From Epiperipatus broadwayi (lineage: Eukaryota; Onychophora; Udeonychophora; Euonychophora; Peripatidae): a DNA stretch of 64,000 bases. Made by a program: the position numbers and the translations under genes. This document shows, one piece after another, positions 59,545 to 64,000 of the stretch. Under the pieces are notes generated by a model, which worked only from the letters and a program-made list of their open reading frames with translations, was not told the origin of the DNA and ran no database searches. The stretch's first letter is position 1. Every line of letters starts with the position of its first letter. The stretch covers positions 1,426,001 to 1,490,000 of the forward strand of contig JAQFVV010006273.1 of assembly GCA_028023455.1 (NCBI GenBank), read 5' to 3'.

Positions 59545-61032
59545 TTAATGCTTTGGCTCTTCAAGCGGGTGTCCCGCTGGTCTTTTTTGATCGGTCGAAA
59601 TGTTTTCTTTTTTTACTGACGTAAAAACTATAAGCATGACATCAACAGAAATACTTGATAGATCTCTGACGTAGCTTTCTAAAGATGTCTTCCACAAAAA
59701 AATCCGATGAAATTTGGATTTATTAATTTTTGTCATAACCGGCACATTTATTTTTTTTGATCAATTTTCCATGAAATCATAAAGACAGAAAATACTTATC
59801 AGTCTCCAAATACGCTTTTATCGGAATAAAAATACTCTTGATTCACAAACAAGGTCTTCAATGGAATCTAAATGTAAGTAGAATATCAGGCTTGTAAGTA
59901 TACAATTTTAATTTTTTGAATATTTTAATTTTTTATTATTATTTGAAAAAACGATTTAATTTTTATTAATTTGAGTTTGTAGTTGTGTGTATATACATCA
60001 ATTATTTATTTATTTATGCTCATATAGAATTCGTATACAGTAATTTTGTAAGGTCTAATCCATTTATTTTATAAAAATAAACTTATTTTATAAAAATAAT
60101 GATTCTCAAAAAGTTTAATAACTTATTACTTATTATTATGTTTATATGGTGTGTTTGTGTTTACAAGTAATGATTTACAAAACTAATAATCAAATGTACA
60201 GAAAGATTGCATATCCAGGCAAATGCCTTGATACTCATGCTGTGGAGTCACTCTGGTTTTGCTATATGTTTCATCACATTATTTTCAAGTCTATAGCTAA
60301 CAAATGGACTATATGCAAATAAATTATATCTATGTGATACAATAAATATAATAAGATAGTATCACTGGTGTGCATAAAGAATATAAACACCACTGGTGTG
60401 CATAAAGAATATAAACATCACTGATGTACACAAAAAAATATAAAATGAAGAGATGAAACTCATTTTATTAGTGATACAGACAGTAGCCTACAATTTCTAA
60501 TTTTAGATAGACAAGAAGTCAATTGCTATGATGACAAATGCATATCTATCTTCTGGAAATGATTTGTTTTATATCTTTTATTAGGATAGATCTTTTTCTT
60601 ATAGATGCCTTTGACATTTGGTAACTTTTGGGGTACAAAAATTAAAATGAAGAATTCTTATGAGAGTACTTTTGGAGATTCTGAAGCTATGGATTATCTC
60701 AGATAGGACATATTACATATGGTTTGAAAGATAATTTTGTGAGGAATACAAAGAAATTATCACTTAAGATATAATTTAAACTTAGTTAATGATGAAATAG
60801 AAATTATGAACAAACAATAAAGTAATAATTATTTCGGATGTTGAAATTTCTTTTTACCTTATTTTTTAAATGGTTATCACTATTTGTCTTATTGTTTTAC
60901 TTAGTTTTTCTAGTTTCTATTAATGTAATTTTTTTTACTCTAACATAATTAAAACTGAAGTTAATGTGAAAAATATGCCTCAGGCCAATTTTTTTAAAAA
61001 TTACATATGGCATTGTAGACCCAAGCAGTTAA
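59545..61032 (+). mobile_element. TTAA-flanked element, copy B (1.49 kb)
   Basis: TTAA borders at 59545-59548 and 61029-61032. The intact PLE order resumes on both sides, so this is an insertion. The ends read TTAATGCTTTGGcTCTtCAA and, on the other strand, TTAACTGCTTGGGTCTaCAA, an imperfect inverted repeat of about 15 bp. Right of about 59860 it matches copy A at 39305-41131. A 66-codon minus-strand frame at 59545-59745 ends in the left terminus and is not recognised. TTAA targets are used by piggyBac and Kolobok families; no transposase is seen. Confidence 0.65.
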
Positions 61033-61408
61033 TGAAAAAAGGTAATTTGTAATGGAAAAAAAGTTGATAGTTAATTATAAAATATATAATAGAAATAAGA
61101 AAAGATTAGGAGTTGATTAAAAATATAAGTAAAAAGATAATAGTAAAATAATATGTATTAAATAGTAGAATAAAAGTTAAAGTTTTTTAAAATTTAAAAA
61201 AAATTAAAATTATAAATAGTTTTTAAAATATTTTAAAAGTAAAATAATATAAAATAAATGTGGATAAAATTAATTAAAAGTAGAGTAATAAAACGGAAAA
61301 TGATTATTTATAATGGTCAGATTAAGATGTATGTTTTAATTGTGTATTTAATTATGTATATAAATGTGTATAAAATTTATTAATTGTATAATTATATATT
61401 TGGATATT

Positions 61409-64000
61409 AGAAAATTATATTACTTCCACAAATAGCTGATTATGAGAAGCAACTTTTACAATAAAATGAATATGATCAGTCTAAAAAAAAAAAAAAAAAT
61501 GGAAAATATAATATAATGATAAATTGTGAAACTTTTAAAGAATTTAAGATGCAAAATCAAAATTTGAGATAACAAAATTTTAAAGACACAAGTGAATTTT
61601 AGAAAAATTAATATTCTCACTTAAATTTTTTGTGACATTAGCATTGAATAAAAAAATTAAAAGCTTTTTGGTTAAATAAGACGAAAGATGACATTCGACA
61701 TTTAAAAAAGAAATGAATTTAAAATGCTATGGTATGAATATCAGTGAATGAATAATGGTAAGCATAATTACATGAAATGAAAATATAAGTTGAAGACAAA
61801 ACTAGAAAATTCACCAGCATTAAATCAAATATCTATCCCTAATATGAATGATTTCAAAGAATACTAGAGATCCATTTGCAAAATCCAGATAAAACAGTTT
61901 ATAAAAAATGTTTACTAAGCAGTGACTATGACAAATTTAAACATCTTAAAATATGCAGACATTATCTGATTTTCCATAAATTTTTCAAAACTTATGAATT
62001 ATATAAATTTTCAACCCCTAAAACAATTTTTTAATGTGATTCATCAAAATAAAAAATACAATCTGAAAACTATTTACTCTTTCCAAAAAATTGATATATT
62101 CCAATCAGAATATGACTAAACATAAATGAGAGTTAAGAAAATGTTCTAATTTATATTAAAAAAAAAAAAAAAGATTAAAAATTACTAAAATTATAATAGG
62201 AATACAAAATATATAATAAAAAAAATTTCCAAACATATATATAAATATAAGCAATTGTAGAAGACATCATTTTTGGAAAAAAAGGTATTGAAAAAAGATG
62301 ATCCCAAAATTATCATCAAAGGCTTTAGTAGAAAATTGACAAATGATTATATTAGGAAAAGAGCAATTCAATCGTTAATAGTTACTTCATATTTGTTATA
62401 AAAGTTAATGTGCTCAGCATGCTATAATATGATTAATTTTTCTATTTTTTAAAAACTTCATGTGGAATCATTTTATTGGAATACTATTAAATTGTTTCAG
62501 TTGAGAATAAATATCTCAATACTCATCAATATTAACTTCATATTCAAAATGATCTTTGGTTTAATTCATTAAAAAAACTATAAAGTTTAATTAATTTACA
62601 AATTTAAGTGTCAAATGCAGCTAAAAGTAAAATTTTCTGCAATATAAAAAAAGTGATTATCTGTTCCAAAATGGAAGACATAAATTAACTTTCAGTTGCT
62701 AAAACAAAAACAAAAAAAAAAATAAGTGAAAATGTTGACAGAAAAAAAAATCTGTAAGAGGGAATGAATTTGCAGAAATAGATTAACTCATGAAAATGAG
62801 ATAACCCCTCTCACAAGAATTTGTGTAATTAACATTATATTTATATATAGTCTAATAATTTTAACAAAACTATAAATTACAGTTTTATCAAATATGTAAT
62901 GCTGATAATATAAACTATTCATGGAACAATCTAACAATAGATTGATAACAGTATAAAAAAGGAGCATTATTTGCAAATTCATTAGCATAATAACTATTTG
63001 GACTGAGTTAATCTGGGAGAAGATTTATATATATATATGTAAGCATACATATATATACAAACACTATAAAAAGCAACTGCAATATTTATTTTTGGTATTA
63101 TGTGAGACAAATAGGATATATACATCAAAGTAATTTTTCCATTTATGGATAGAATTGTAAAGAAGTGATAAAAATAGCTAGAACATTAATACGCAAATTG
63201 CTGAAACTTTTTAAAATGTTTCTACTTTGGAAGTCTTAAGGATGATGAGTGCAGTCATTAAAAGAATTGCTAAAACTAACTATGGTCAATTTAATTTAAG
63301 AGGAATGATAAATATTACAGAAACTGTAATCAAAAAATACATCAAAATGAATCGATGACACTAAATTTCAAGAGCATAGTATTTATTGCTGAAATACCAT
63401 CTCAAAATCAATAGTTCCTGATGAAAATGTTATGATTGCATAAGTCAGAAGCATATCTGAACTGTAGACAACTAAAAAAAAAAAAATCATATAGTTGGAT
63501 GAATCATTTATACTTTTCCCAATGACAAAAATGGTTTACAATTGGTAATCATCTGACACACATTAACTAATAAGCTATCACATGACTATCATATAATAAT
63601 CAGTTTAAAATTTATAAAGTCCAAATTTTAAGAAAATGTTTATATGAGCTCAAATCATCTGATTTACATACCGATATGAATCATTTTTGAACAAATACGA
63701 GTGATACTTGCCACTAACATTTCTCGAGTTTTGCTGAGAAATATATTGAGATTCTTCTAGATAATATTCAAAAGTTATTTAATCCAACTTACGAAGGATG
63801 AAAATACTTCTTAGCAACCAGTGCCTAATTAAATTAATATAACATGGTTATTTTGTTCAATTACTATACTAAAAAATAAAACTGATTTGAATGCTACTCT
63901 GTTATCTGTAATTGGATATTTTTTTTTTGTGAATGAAATCCAATCAAAAATGCAATGTGTTAAAAGTGCAATGCTAATCCCAATTCCCCATGGCCATTAT
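61409..64000. other. Right end of window: no recognised feature
   Basis: AT-rich DNA with poly-A runs (61480-61498, 62159-62173, 63475-63487) and a TATATATATATGT run near 63028-63040. No exon, repeat partner or reliable reading frame found. Confidence 0.55.

Larger units (their letters stand above)
54423..61408 (+). mobile_element. Penelope-like element, plus-strand copy, with three nested insertions
   Basis: PLE sequence runs in four pieces: 54423-54610, 57153-57697, 58983-59544 and 61033-61408. The gaps are filled by LTR-like insertion B, a diverged 335-bp repeat (itself holding a Tigger-like MITE), and a TTAA-flanked element. The pieces align in order to the minus-strand copy. Both copies start within a few bases of each other around 54422, in opposite directions, sharing AGTTAGCAATAAAAAGATAT. 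The plus copy ends at GGATATT near 61408, just before where the minus copy has its hammerhead. Confidence 0.8.

Noticed and set aside
1-64000. CRISPR arrays, bacterial operons or a prokaryotic source
   Set aside because: Spliced CSE1L, SINE, LINE and Penelope elements show a eukaryote; no regularly spaced short repeats of CRISPR type were seen.

Overview
This window is AT-rich eukaryotic DNA, by eye about three-quarters A+T. It has long introns, many microsatellites and a dense layer of transposable elements. One host gene is clearly recognisable: the 5' part of the importin-alpha re-exporter exportin-2 (CSE1L/CAS), on the minus strand. Six coding exons encode residues 1 to about 226 of a protein that is usually about 970 residues long. 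The start codon is at 49291, and the gene runs off the left edge of the window. The predicted protein shares residues with both my recollection of human CSE1L and of fly Cas. Several positions look more arthropod-like, so I infer an arthropod, possibly a chelicerate; the lower rank is a guess.

Layout, following the gene 5' to 3' (right to left). Exon 1 is at 49207-49291, followed by a 13 kb intron 1. That intron holds a 4.4 kb LTR-like block, which itself contains a 2.3 kb TIR element, and also a TTAA-flanked element and a Penelope 3' fragment. Exon 2 (36087-36232) is followed by intron 2, which holds an RTE-type LINE split by a foldback element. Exon 3 (29570-29671) is followed by intron 3, which holds a tRNA-derived SINE, a tandem/inverted array of a roughly 335 bp repeat, a dead jockey-like LINE and a dead gypsy pol fragment. 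Exon 4 (21976-22121) is followed by a 21.5 kb intron 4. It holds three LTR-like insertions, one of them a complete non-autonomous LTR retrotransposon at 4082-10735, plus a Tigger-like MITE and a small hairpin MITE. Exons 5 and 6 (418-508, 220-327) are separated by only 90 bp.

The region upstream of the gene (49.3-64 kb) is a stack of nested insertions. Two Penelope-like retroelement (PLE) copies face away from each other around position 54422. Each was later cut by an LTR-like insertion. The plus-strand copy was also cut by a diverged copy of the 335 bp repeat, which carries a Tigger-like MITE inside it, and by a TTAA-flanked element. The minus-strand PLE copy ends in a sequence with a hammerhead ribozyme core.

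Most of the LTR-like insertions lie in (AT)n runs and are flanked by ATAT, which suggests a shared target-site preference. No bacterial operon, CRISPR array, rRNA or intact tRNA gene was seen. Apart from CSE1L, the open reading frames are transposon remnants or chance reading frames.
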